NCBI GenBank assembly: GCA_003476685.1
Contig: DMVN01000186.1
Span: 1-11,801, forward strand
DNA: 11,801 nt
Direction: 5' to 3'
From: Acidobacteriota bacterium
GTDB lineage: Bacteria; Acidobacteriota; Aminicenantia; Aminicenantales; Saccharicenantaceae
Under the pieces are notes generated by a model that did not search any database, was not told the DNA's origin, and saw only the letters and a list, made by a program, of their open reading frames with translations. Made by a program: the position numbers and the translations under genes. Positions within the stretch are counted from its first letter, which is position 1. Each line of letters begins with the position of its first letter. Positions 5,689 to 11,801 of this stretch are shown here, piece by piece.

Positions 5689-8010
5689 CTATTTCTGCGG
5701 CACCAGTTTTTCTGTTCTCTCCAGCACCCGGTTGACGGCTGCTTCCGAAAAAGCCCAGGGATGGTAAAGGCTGTTCAGGTAAAGGGAAATCTGGTCCTGG
5801 TAGTGAGGACTCATGAAGTGGCCACTCTGTCCAGAAGTAATCACCGCCAGCGATTTATCCAGGTCAGACAGGTCGACTATCAGCCGGCAGGAAGCCCCGC
5901 CGGTTGTCTCATAGCCTTCACCGCTAAAACTGGCCCGGACTGTTGTCCCGTCGCCTATCATCGGATATTTCCCGCAATTGAAAAACCCCAGGAACCATTT
6001 CTGCCCGAGAACGTGAGTGTAGCCCAGGCGGTGAAGGGTGGGCCAGTCCCATTTTTCCTGGTTTCGCCCGAATTTGCGGCGCAGGTAATCCAGGGCTTCG
6101 AGCAGGGCTTTCTCGATGATTTCTTCCCGGGTTTCCACCTTCTGGGTTTCCTTGAGGTCGAACCAGATGGAATCGGGTTTGTCCAGTATTCTTTCCAGCC
6201 CGGCTTCCTTCACCCGGAAATACTCGGCAATTTGATGGTAATAAGAACGGAAATCATCGCTGAAAGTCAGTTCCTGCAGTCTGTCCCAGAAAACCTCGAA
6301 GATGGCCGGAGCCAGACCTTCCCGCACCTGGCCCGACCACTGAATCAGGATTTTCCGGGCTTCTTCGGCCGCCGGGTGGCTCAGCCTGATCTGGCTGAGG
6401 ACTTTCTTGACCCGCTCGCAGCGGCGAGAATAAACATCATTCTGAATGGCGATCAGGCTCTCGACCGAATGCTTCGGTCGGGCGGTGATTAGTTCTTTAA
6501 TCCTTTCTTCTCTATCCGAAGATAGCCAGTCATAGCCCAGGTAGTGCGGGTACCCATTAGGAGAAATTTTGTTGTTGGCAGTTATGATGAAGCCTGAGGC
6601 TGGGTTGAACTGGTTGGGTTTATCTTCCTCGGCCAGGTAGCCGCTCCACAGGCTATCCTCCCTCCAGCCGGGATAAGGATAGACGGCGGTTTCTTTTTTC
6701 CTGACCGGAATTTTGCCCGAAAGGTAGTAGCCGATATTTCCGGCAACATCGGCGTAGACAAAATTCTGGGAGGGATTTCCAAAAAGCCTGACCCCCCGGC
6801 AGAACTCGTCCCAGTTCCGGGCCTTGTTGATCAGGTACATTCCGGCTACGGTGCTATCACCCTCGTACAGTGTCCAGTGCAGGGTAATGGGCATCTCGCA
6901 ACTCAGTAGAAAGGGGTTAATCATCGGGCCTTCTTCCACCCAGCGCACCTTCATCACCTGGGGGTCCTTCTGTCCCCGTATCTTGACTTCTTCGCGGCGA
7001 AAGGTGAAGGGCTTCCATTCTCCCTTCCGGAAATATGATTCATCATCCCAGTTGACCTGTTCCACGTAGATATCCTGGACATCCACGTAGGAATTGGTCA
7101 CGCCCCAGGCTATGTATTGGTTATGGCCGATTATTACTATTGGCACCCCGGGCACGGTCACTCCGCTCACGCTGTAATCAGGACATTCCAGGCTGATTTC
7201 CATCCAGACTGGCGGCACTGAAATGTTCAGGTGGGGGTCATTGGCCAGAAACGGCTGCCCGGTTTCAGTCAGCTGACCGGAAATTACCCAGTTGTTGGAG
7301 CCCATCACCGCTTCCTGGCCCATCCAGCCCAGGTTGAGGTAATCCAGCCTGACTTCCGGGTCGGGCGGGAAATCAATGCCCGGCTCCAGGACTTCCAGCC
7401 CCCGCCGCCCGGTCAATTTCATGATGTTCATGCGCGGTATTTCCGAGGTCAGGTCGGCCGCCAGGCTCATGGCCAGTAGGTGTTTCACTCCGAGGGTATC
7501 TTCAATCCGCCAGGCTTCGGGCCTGTACCTGAGGACGATGAATTCGGGTGGCCAGTTCCACTTGAGGCTTTCCATGTAGGCATTAACTCCCCGGGCATAA
7601 GCCCCCAGGAGTTCCTTCATTTCATCAGATAGTTTCTGATAGTCTCTCTCTATGCCAACCGGGATGCCCAGCACCCGGCTCCGGACATCAAACCGCACCC
7701 CCGGCTGGCCCAGAATTTCAGCCAGACGACCATGGGCTATCCGCCTGATAAGCTCCATCTGCCATAATCTCTCCCTGGCCTGGATGTAGCCGGAAGCCAG
7801 AAAGAGGTCATGTTCGTTGTCGGCCTTGATGTGGGGAATACCCCACTTATCCCAGTTAACCACCACCCCGGAACGCAGGCCGGGAATCTGGGCGGTGTCT
7901 TTTTTGGGCGGAAGCGATGAGCGGAAGGTGAAGTAGATAAGTATGAAGGCTCCCAGCACCAGGAAAAAAACTATGACCAGAAGGAACCTTAAGAGACGAT
8001 ATTTTTTCAT
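5689..8010 (-). CDS. Penicillin-acylase-family Ntn hydrolase, membrane-anchored
   Basis: This 773-residue protein is full length for peptidase family S45, which hydrolyses amides such as penicillins, N-acyl-homoserine lactones and N-acylated amino acids. A membrane anchor at about 6-29 places the enzyme on the outer face of the inner membrane. The alpha-chain part has DKWGIPHIKADNEHDLF (54-70), GYIQARERLWQMELIRR (74-90) and GRLAEILG (94-101). Autocleavage should occur at MG|SNNW, freeing Ser238 as the N-terminal nucleophile of the beta chain. His260 (NDPHLN) and Asn416 (SQNFVYADVAGNIGY; the likely oxyanion-hole residue) are also in place. The start is fixed by AAGGAG at 8017-8022. Its ATG overlaps the binding-protein stop (ATGA), so the two are translationally coupled. 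The true substrate cannot be read from sequence; an acylated amino acid or peptide would suit its neighbours. Confidence 0.93.
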   Translation of the reverse strand: MKKYRLLRFLLVIVFFLVLGAFILIYFTFRSSLPPKKDTAQIPGLRSGVVVNWDKWGIPHIKADNEHDLFLASGYIQARERLWQMELIRRIAHGRLAEILGQPGVRFDVRSRVLGIPVGIERDYQKLSDEMKELLGAYARGVNAYMESLKWNWPPEFIVLRYRPEAWRIEDTLGVKHLLAMSLAADLTSEIPRMNIMKLTGRRGLEVLEPGIDFPPDPEVRLDYLNLGWMGQEAVMGSNNWVISGQLTETGQPFLANDPHLNISVPPVWMEISLECPDYSVSGVTVPGVPIVIIGHNQYIAWGVTNSYVDVQDIYVEQVNWDDESYFRKGEWKPFTFRREEVKIRGQKDPQVMKVRWVEEGPMINPFLLSCEMPITLHWTLYEGDSTVAGMYLINKARNWDEFCRGVRLFGNPSQNFVYADVAGNIGYYLSGKIPVRKKETAVYPYPGWREDSLWSGYLAEEDKPNQFNPASGFIITANNKISPNGYPHYLGYDWLSSDREERIKELITARPKHSVESLIAIQNDVYSRRCERVKKVLSQIRLSHPAAEEARKILIQWSGQVREGLAPAIFEVFWDRLQELTFSDDFRSYYHQIAEYFRVKEAGLERILDKPDSIWFDLKETQKVETREEIIEKALLEALDYLRRKFGRNQEKWDWPTLHRLGYTHVLGQKWFLGFFNCGKYPMIGDGTTVRASFSGEGYETTGGASCRLIVDLSDLDKSLAVITSGQSGHFMSPHYQDQISLYLNSLYHPWAFSEAAVNRVLERTEKLVPQK

Positions 8011-9080
8011 CCTTCACTCCTTGCGGCCGCCCGCGGCCGGGATTCTGCGCTGTCCAGGTCGGAAGTTTGAAGTACCCGGTCAGCTTTCTTGAGAACCGAC
8101 TCTGGAAAACTGATTCCCTGCTTCCGGGCCGCTTCCTGGTTCACAAAAAACCTGACCCGGTCAATGTACTGGAACGGAATCCTGGCCGGACTTTCTCCGT
8201 TTTTGATTCTTATGACCAGTTCGGCGGTCTTGTGCCCTATGTCTTCAAAGCCAAAGCCCATGGAGGCGCAGGCCCCGAGTTCGGCTCCGGTAGCAAAAGC
8301 GGCGAAAAGCGGCAGCCGGTTTTCAGCCGCCAGCTTGCCGATGACCTGAAAATTGGCGTTAATGGTATTATCAGAAACCGGGAACAGCACCTCCACCCGG
8401 TCCCGGGCCAGGGCCTGAACGGCCTGGACAATATCTCCGGCTCCGGCGATGGGCTGGCTGATTATTTCCAGGCCCAGTTCAGAAGCCGCTTCTCTCATCA
8501 ACTCCAGGTAATATTCGGAGTTAATTTCAGAAGGTGTCCAGATGGTGCCTATTTTTCGGACCGCCGGAAGCAGTTGGTGAATCAGGGCCAGGACCTGTCT
8601 GATGGGCGCGGTGGAACAGACTCCGGTTACTCTCGGGTCATGGTCTACCGCCGTCCGTCCGGCTCTGACAATGTAGGGATTGGCCACGGAAGAAAAAACC
8701 ACCGGCTGCTCGCTGGAAGCAATCAGAGCCGCCTGGAGAGCAGCCGTGGAAATCGGCACCAGCAGGTTGGCCCTGGCCGCCAGGCCCTGGACCAGCTCCG
8801 GCAGGACCGCCACCTGCCCGCCGGCCTCCCGGACGATGATTTCCAGCGGCTGGCCGCTGCTTCTCTGGTACTCTTCCAGTTTCTCCTGCAACCCCTGCAG
8901 CACCTGGAGAGAGGTCGGAGAATTGTAAGCCAGAATTATGCCCACGGTATAGTGGTTCTTAACTTTCTCTGCTCTCTCCATTTTTTCTTTACAACCTGTT
9001 AGCACCATGACCAGACTGATAACCAGCAACGAAAACCATAATAAGAGACGCTTGGCTGACAAAGTTTTTCTCACTCTCAT
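8007..9080 (-). CDS. ABC-transporter substrate-binding lipoprotein (TrpX/PF04392 type)
   Basis: This 357-residue protein has a lipoprotein signal: basic residues, a hydrophobic stretch (12-27) and lipobox LTGC with Cys30 as the likely lipidation site. The mature part follows the ABC_sub_bind family. It begins with a strand at HYTVGIILAYNSPTSLQVLQG (about 43-63) and continues with LLVPISTAALQAA, PVVFSSVANPYIV and VRKIGTIWTPSEINSEYYLE. It later has EVLFPVSDNTINANF and ends the fold near GISFPESVLKKADRV. Relatives bind tryptophan, phenylalanine or other small ligands for import. No permease or ATPase gene lies beside it, so it may share a distant transporter or act as a sensor. It starts 15 bases after the dehydratase stop and overlaps the acylase start. 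The last 20 or so residues are a low-complexity Arg/Ala/Ser tail. Confidence 0.9.
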   Translation of the reverse strand: MRVRKTLSAKRLLLWFSLLVISLVMVLTGCKEKMERAEKVKNHYTVGIILAYNSPTSLQVLQGLQEKLEEYQRSSGQPLEIIVREAGGQVAVLPELVQGLAARANLLVPISTAALQAALIASSEQPVVFSSVANPYIVRAGRTAVDHDPRVTGVCSTAPIRQVLALIHQLLPAVRKIGTIWTPSEINSEYYLELMREAASELGLEIISQPIAGAGDIVQAVQALARDRVEVLFPVSDNTINANFQVIGKLAAENRLPLFAAFATGAELGACASMGFGFEDIGHKTAELVIRIKNGESPARIPFQYIDRVRFFVNQEAARKQGISFPESVLKKADRVLQTSDLDSAESRPRAAARSEG

Positions 9081-9087
9081 TGTTTAA

Positions 9088-9093
9088 ATTAAA
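9088..9093 (-). promoter_or_regulatory. -10-like box before the binding-protein gene
   Basis: The minus strand reads TTTAAT (5 of 6 to consensus), ending seven bases before the ATG at 9080. No Shine-Dalgarno site is present, and the surroundings are very A+T-rich. It could give the binding protein and acylase their own leaderless transcript in addition to read-through from the dehydratase gene. No -35 is recognisable. Confidence 0.3.
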
Positions 9094-9095
9094 TT

Positions 9096-10094
9096 TTATT
9101 CCGAAAAAACCAGTTTTTCCCAGAGATTATCCTCAATATTACCGCCGCTGACGATAGCTACCAGCTTCCTGCCTGAAAAAAGCTCGGGATAGGAGCGGAT
9201 TCCAGCCAGCGATAGGGCTCCGGCTCCTTCCACCTGCTGGCGGTGATGACGGAAACAGATGATGATGGCTTGAATGATGGCTTCCTCGGTAACGGTCAGG
9301 AGGCGGTCGACATATTTCTGGATGAGCTCGAAGGTTATGGAGTTATCCTCCAGCCCGCCGGCCACGGCCTCGGCTATGGTGGGTTTTTCCGGGAAATTAT
9401 TATCCAGCCGTCCCTGGAGCCACGAATGCTTGATAAAAGCAGAATTTTCAGGTTCAATCCCGGTGATTATTATAGACGGATTTTTTTCCTTCAAGTAGCA
9501 GGCTATCCCGGCAATCAGCCCTCCCCCTCCCACCGGCACCACCACTTCTTCCACCTCAGGCCAGTCAGCCCAGATCTCCAGGCCGCAGGTTCCCTGCCCG
9601 GCAATTACTTCTTCATCATTATAGGGAGAAACAAAAACCAGACCCGCGGACCGGGCTGCTTCCCGGGCCAGCTTTTCAGCCTGCTGGCACGGCCCGTCAA
9701 CCAGATTGAGCTTCACTCCGTAATCTTCCAGATATCCTTTCTTGACCGCAGAAATGGTACGGGGGACATAAAGTTCCAGCCGGAGTTTTTCCTGGCTGCA
9801 GACATGGGCGGCAGCCAGGCCATGATTGCCGGTGGAAGCCGCCACCACACCCTTCTGCCGGCAAGATTCCAGGTTGGCCAGAATCTTATTGCTGGCCCCA
9901 CGGATCTTGAAAGAACCGGTGGGTTGGGTGTTTTCCCACTTCAGATAGACTTTTGAGCCAAGCCGGGCCGATAGTTCCAGCGATTCCGACAGGGGGGTGT
10001 GGAGAGCATAGCCCCTGATTCTGACCGCAGCCTCTTCAATTTTTCTGGCGAGCAGCACGTTCATCAGACCCAAAGGGCTTTTTTTTATCTTCAT
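9096..10094 (-). CDS. PLP-dependent threonine/serine dehydratase
   Basis: This 332-residue fold-type II PLP enzyme deaminates threonine (or serine) to 2-oxobutyrate (or pyruvate) and ammonia. The PLP lysine is in TGSFKIRGASNK (Lys63 from this ATG). Other marks are ENTQPTGSFK, the phosphate loop AASTGNHGLAAAH, the NAxx-type segment SPYNDEEVIAGQGT and the glycine loop VVPVGGGGLIAGIA. There is no C-terminal ACT domain, so it is like catabolic TdcB or the short dehydratases rather than feedback-controlled IlvA. Serine racemase and hydroxyectoine-type dehydratases are close relatives and cannot be excluded. A TTG at 10121 would add nine residues. I prefer the ATG because the family fold starts near KIEEAAVRIRGYALHTPL, but neither start has a good Shine-Dalgarno site. 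It heads the unit with the binding protein and acylase. Confidence 0.9.
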   Translation of the reverse strand: MKIKKSPLGLMNVLLARKIEEAAVRIRGYALHTPLSESLELSARLGSKVYLKWENTQPTGSFKIRGASNKILANLESCRQKGVVAASTGNHGLAAAHVCSQEKLRLELYVPRTISAVKKGYLEDYGVKLNLVDGPCQQAEKLAREAARSAGLVFVSPYNDEEVIAGQGTCGLEIWADWPEVEEVVVPVGGGGLIAGIACYLKEKNPSIIITGIEPENSAFIKHSWLQGRLDNNFPEKPTIAEAVAGGLEDNSITFELIQKYVDRLLTVTEEAIIQAIIICFRHHRQQVEGAGALSLAGIRSYPELFSGRKLVAIVSGGNIEDNLWEKLVFSE

Positions 10095-10133
10095 TTCACT
10101 TATAACATAAATTTGACTCAAGGTTAATCTTAA

Positions 10134-10161
10134 CTTATAGTTGTAGCCTGGAAATCATCAA
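10134..10161 (-). promoter_or_regulatory. Promoter of the dehydratase-binding protein-acylase unit
   Basis: The minus strand has TTGATG (10161-10156; 4 of 6) and, after 16 bases, TATAAG (10139-10134; 5 of 6). Transcription should start near 10127. This leaves about 32 bases before the ATG at 10094, or only about 5 before the alternative TTG at 10121. Confidence 0.5.
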
Positions 10162-10177
10162 GGCTCGGCCATTTAGT
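10149..10177 (+). promoter_or_regulatory. Rightward promoter of the corrinoid adenosyltransferase gene
   Basis: TGGAAA (10149-10154; 4 of 6) is followed after 17 bases by TTTAGT (10172-10177; 4 of 6), eight bases before the ATG at 10186. The site overlaps the opposing promoter's -35, so the two divergent promoters would compete for polymerase. No Shine-Dalgarno site follows, which again suggests a leaderless transcript. Confidence 0.35.
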
Positions 10178-10185
10178 CAACGACC

Positions 10186-10755
10186 ATGAAAGCCAGACCG
10201 GCTACTGCCACCACCGGCCGCCAGGCCCAAAGCTTCCGCGGTTACATCCAGGTCTACACCGGCGAGGGCAAGGGAAAAACCACAGCCGCCCTGGGGCTGG
10301 CTCTGCGAGCCGCCGGCCATGGTTTCAGGACCTACATCGGGCAGTTTCTCAAGGGTCAGCCGAGCGGAGAAATCCTGGCCGCCAGGAAGCTGTCTCCCCT
10401 GATTACTGTGGAACAGTTCGGCCGGAAAAAATTTTTGAAGGTGACAGAAAATTTTGAAGAGGAAGATTACCACCTGGCCGAGGCCGGACTGAAAAAGTGC
10501 CTGAAAGCCATGCTCAGCGGTCAATACCGGATCGTGGTGCTGGATGAAATCAACGTGGCTCTCAACCTGGGGCTGCTTAAAGAGAAGCAGGTCCTGGAAT
10601 TTCTGGATAGCAAGCCGGAAGGGGTCGAGGTTATCCTGACCGGGCGCTACGCTCCCGAGTCCATCCTGGCCCGGGCTGACCTGGTCACCGAAATGGTCTG
10701 CCGGAAGCATTATTATGATAGCGGTATCAGGGCCAGGAAGGGGATTGAAAAATAA
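10186..10755 (+). CDS. cobA: Corrinoid adenosyltransferase, CobA/CobO/BtuR type
   Basis: This 189-residue enzyme transfers adenosyl from ATP to cob(I)alamin or a corrinoid precursor, making adenosylcobalamin in the cytoplasm. The unusual P-loop GEGKGKTT (26-33), which binds the ATP gamma phosphate in reversed orientation in this family, sits in YIQVYTGEGKGKTTAALG. IGQFLKG, IVVLDEINVAL (the Walker-B-like strand), VILTGRYAPE and ADLVTEM are further hallmarks. The closing segment KHYYDSGIRARKGIEK is the typical C-terminus. Length is normal (about 175-200). Compared with the common start near GYIQVYTG, the protein has a 17-residue basic/Thr-rich extension, and no alternative start exists inside it. 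No other cobalamin gene is in the window, so salvage is as likely as synthesis. It diverges from the dehydratase unit. Confidence 0.93.
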   Translation: MKARPATATTGRQAQSFRGYIQVYTGEGKGKTTAALGLALRAAGHGFRTYIGQFLKGQPSGEILAARKLSPLITVEQFGRKKFLKVTENFEEEDYHLAEAGLKKCLKAMLSGQYRIVVLDEINVALNLGLLKEKQVLEFLDSKPEGVEVILTGRYAPESILARADLVTEMVCRKHYYDSGIRARKGIEK

Positions 10756-10782
10756 ATTCTGTCCAGCCAGTTGTGGCCACGC

Positions 10783-10905
10783 TTAGAGGCCTTTCACCAG
10801 TAAGGTGGTTCCTGGCCTGGTTTCAATAACGGTAACAGCATCCTCAATGCTAATAAGCTCGTGATATCTGTCCAGTAAGCCTTTGGATTTTCCTGTTTTA
10901 TAAAC
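10783..10905 (-). pseudogene. Possible remnant of a protein gene
   Basis: The 218-base gap 10756-10973 has no rightward gene. On the minus strand a 40-codon open stretch ends at TAA (10783-10785) and reads like real protein, including LLDRYHELISIEDAVTVI and a PGTTLLVKGL ending. It begins right after an in-frame TGA (10906-10908), and no ATG, GTG or TTG lies in its first half. It therefore looks like the 3' end of a decayed gene, not a working one. I cannot assign the family. Confidence 0.3.
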
Positions 10906-10973
10906 TCACCTTTTCGGCTAATATATTAGATGATTGCCTTGAATCTAAATAATTCTGTGAATACAGCATTAAA

Positions 10974-11342
10974 ATGAACCTGACCAGGGAACGGTTCCAG
11001 CAGCTGGTGGGAGAAGCCATGCGGAATATACCGAAAAGATATCTCCGGCAGATAAAGAACGTGGCTGTGCTGGTGGAAGATTATCCCCCTCCGGGACAAC
11101 CCTTGCTCGGACTATATCATGGTGTTCCCTTGAAGCACCGTGGTTCATATTACGGAAATGTTCCGCCTGATGTCATTGTGTTGTATAAAATTCCAATTGA
11201 GAGCCTCTGCCAGACTGAAGACCAGGTCAGAGAAAAGATTGAAGAAGTTCTGCTGCACGAAATTGGCCATTATTTCGGGATGAATGAAAAAGAATTAAGA
11301 GAAATAGAAACCTTAAGAATGAGAAGGGAAAAGAAGCCATGA
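10974..11342 (+). CDS. Minimal zinc metallopeptidase (zincin-like)
   Basis: This 122-residue protein has the active-site motif HEIGHYFGMNE (95-105). His95, His99 and Glu105 are likely zinc ligands, and Glu96 is the catalytic base (HExxHxxGxxE). The size and layout fit the small bacterial 'minimal metallopeptidase' (MMP, PF06262) family: an N-terminal helix (4-28), strands at VAVLVEDYPP and PLLGLYHGVPL, a strand at VIVLYKIPI, then the active-site helix. No signal peptide is present, so it is cytoplasmic. Natural substrates of these small peptidases are poorly known. The start ATG has no Shine-Dalgarno site. A short CTGT-GAAT-ACAG inverted repeat lies at 10955-10966, and a weak TTGAAT/TACAGC pair (17-base spacing) lies just before. 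The aldolase gene follows after 71 bases. Confidence 0.85.
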   Translation: MNLTRERFQQLVGEAMRNIPKRYLRQIKNVAVLVEDYPPPGQPLLGLYHGVPLKHRGSYYGNVPPDVIVLYKIPIESLCQTEDQVREKIEEVLLHEIGHYFGMNEKELREIETLRMRREKKP

Positions 11343-11413
11343 ATTTCACAAGCAGCAGGAAAGCTTCTGACCCGAAAAAGAAAATAAGCAGCTGAAAATG
11401 GAGGAATAAAGAA

Positions 11414-11801
11414 ATGGAAAAAAAATTTAAAGGCATTTTTGCCGCTCTGACCACTCCTTTTTCCAACGGTCAAATCGCAGTAGATAAACTTCGGGAAAAC
11501 ATTGAAAAATTTAATCAGACTGGTTTGGCTGGCTACATCATCATGGGTTCTACGGGAGAAGCACCTTTTGTGAATGATGAAGAAGCAGAAATGCTGGTCA
11601 GAGAGGCCAGAAAAGCCGCCAGCCCGGAGAAATACATCATCGCCGGCACCGGACGCGATTCAGCCGAATGGACCGTTAAATTAACCAACCGTCTGGCTGA
11701 AACTGGCGCCCAGGCGGCACTCATCAAGCCACCGTATTATTACAAGAGCCGGATGAACTACACCGCTCTTAAGACCTATTATTCAGAAGTGGCCGACCGG
11801 G
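11414..11801 (+). CDS. DapA/NanA-family aldolase (3' end missing)
   Basis: The frame is open to the window edge, and 129 residues are visible. The N-terminus GIFAALTTPFSNGQI is followed by GLAGYIIMGSTGEAPFVNDEE (37-57). GSTGE (45-49) is the carboxylate-binding loop of dihydrodipicolinate-synthase-like enzymes. PPYYYK (106-111) holds the conserved Tyr of the catalytic relay. The Schiff-base Lys lies beyond the window. Family members are class I aldolases such as DapA, N-acetylneuraminate lyase, KDG aldolase and 4-hydroxy-2-oxoglutarate aldolase. The usual DapA Thr-Thr pair is Ser-Thr here, so the substrate is left open. The start is secured by GGAGG at 11400-11404, nine bases before the ATG. 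It may be co-transcribed with the metallopeptidase gene. Confidence 0.9.
   Translation, partial: MEKKFKGIFAALTTPFSNGQIAVDKLRENIEKFNQTGLAGYIIMGSTGEAPFVNDEEAEMLVREARKAASPEKYIIAGTGRDSAEWTVKLTNRLAETGAQAALIKPPYYYKSRMNYTALKTYYSEVADR

Noticed and set aside
5761..6492. 243-residue plus-strand frame opposite the acylase
   Set aside because: Antisense shadow of the acylase beta-chain coding region, with no motif or start signal.
8067..9002. 311-residue plus-strand open frame opposite the binding protein
   Set aside because: It mirrors the lipoprotein gene, shows no domain and would place two proteins on the same DNA. The lipobox and family fold on the other strand are convincing.
9243..9956. 237-residue plus-strand frame opposite the dehydratase
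   Set aside because: Shadow of the dehydratase coding region; the PLP motifs are on the minus strand.
10177..10710. 177-residue minus-strand frame opposite cobA
   Set aside because: Shadow of cobA; compositionally odd and without a plausible ribosome site.
11339..11395. 18-residue frame overlapping the metallopeptidase stop as ATGA
   Set aside because: The overlap imitates coupling, but the peptide is short and Lys/Ser-rich with no ribosome site of its own beyond coding sequence. It is most likely chance.
1..11801. tRNA, rRNA, riboswitch (including thiamine or cobalamin elements before thiD and cobA), CRISPR, transposase
   Set aside because: The spacers before thiD (84 bases) and cobA (about 65-90 bases) are too short for TPP or cobalamin aptamers with an expression platform. 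No tRNA-like cloverleaf, spaced repeat array or transposase motif was seen.

Overview
The window is compact bacterial chromosome, roughly 53-55% G+C by eye. It carries 13 protein genes, two of them cut by the window edges. I found no rRNA, tRNA, CRISPR array, insertion sequence or phage gene. Several features point to a diderm-type bacterium: a lipoprotein binding protein, a membrane-anchored penicillin-acylase-family enzyme facing the outside of the inner membrane, and an NtrY-like kinase. The gene style recalls Acidobacteria or Candidatus Aminicenantes, but that placement is an impression, not something the sequence proves.

Left part (1-1881, + strand): the 3' part of a sensor histidine kinase, then a small flavodoxin-family protein with its own Shine-Dalgarno site. 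These run head-on into a leftward pair (3901-1899) that overlaps by ATGA: a poorly conserved protein whose layout resembles acyl-CoA dehydrogenase, and a NIF3-family metal protein. A divergent control region (3902-4002) holds a perfect 15-base palindrome between two opposing promoters. To its right lies a small membrane-anchored YHS-domain protein.

Middle (4277-5688): acylphosphatase (leftward) and ThiD-type HMP/HMP-P kinase (rightward) diverge from an 84-base spacer. A 278-base intergenic stretch (5411-5688) follows. It carries repeated GATAAAT/ATTTATC words, a strong hairpin and a good leftward promoter, and it may be a dispersed repeat or may encode a small RNA.

Right part: a leftward three-gene unit (10094 to 5689) encodes a PLP-dependent threonine/serine dehydratase, a TrpX-type lipoprotein substrate-binding protein and a penicillin-acylase-family Ntn hydrolase. 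Together these could release, capture and deaminate amino acids from N-acylated compounds, though no permease or ATPase is present. Divergent from it is a CobA-type corrinoid adenosyltransferase. After a 218-base gap holding a possible gene remnant come a minimal zinc metallopeptidase and the start of a DapA/NanA-family aldolase that runs off the window.

A theme across the window is that genes heading transcripts mostly lack a Shine-Dalgarno site. Instead they have a -10-like hexamer ending about 6-10 bases before the start codon, the arrangement expected of leaderless mRNAs. Genes inside transcripts have clear Shine-Dalgarno sites.
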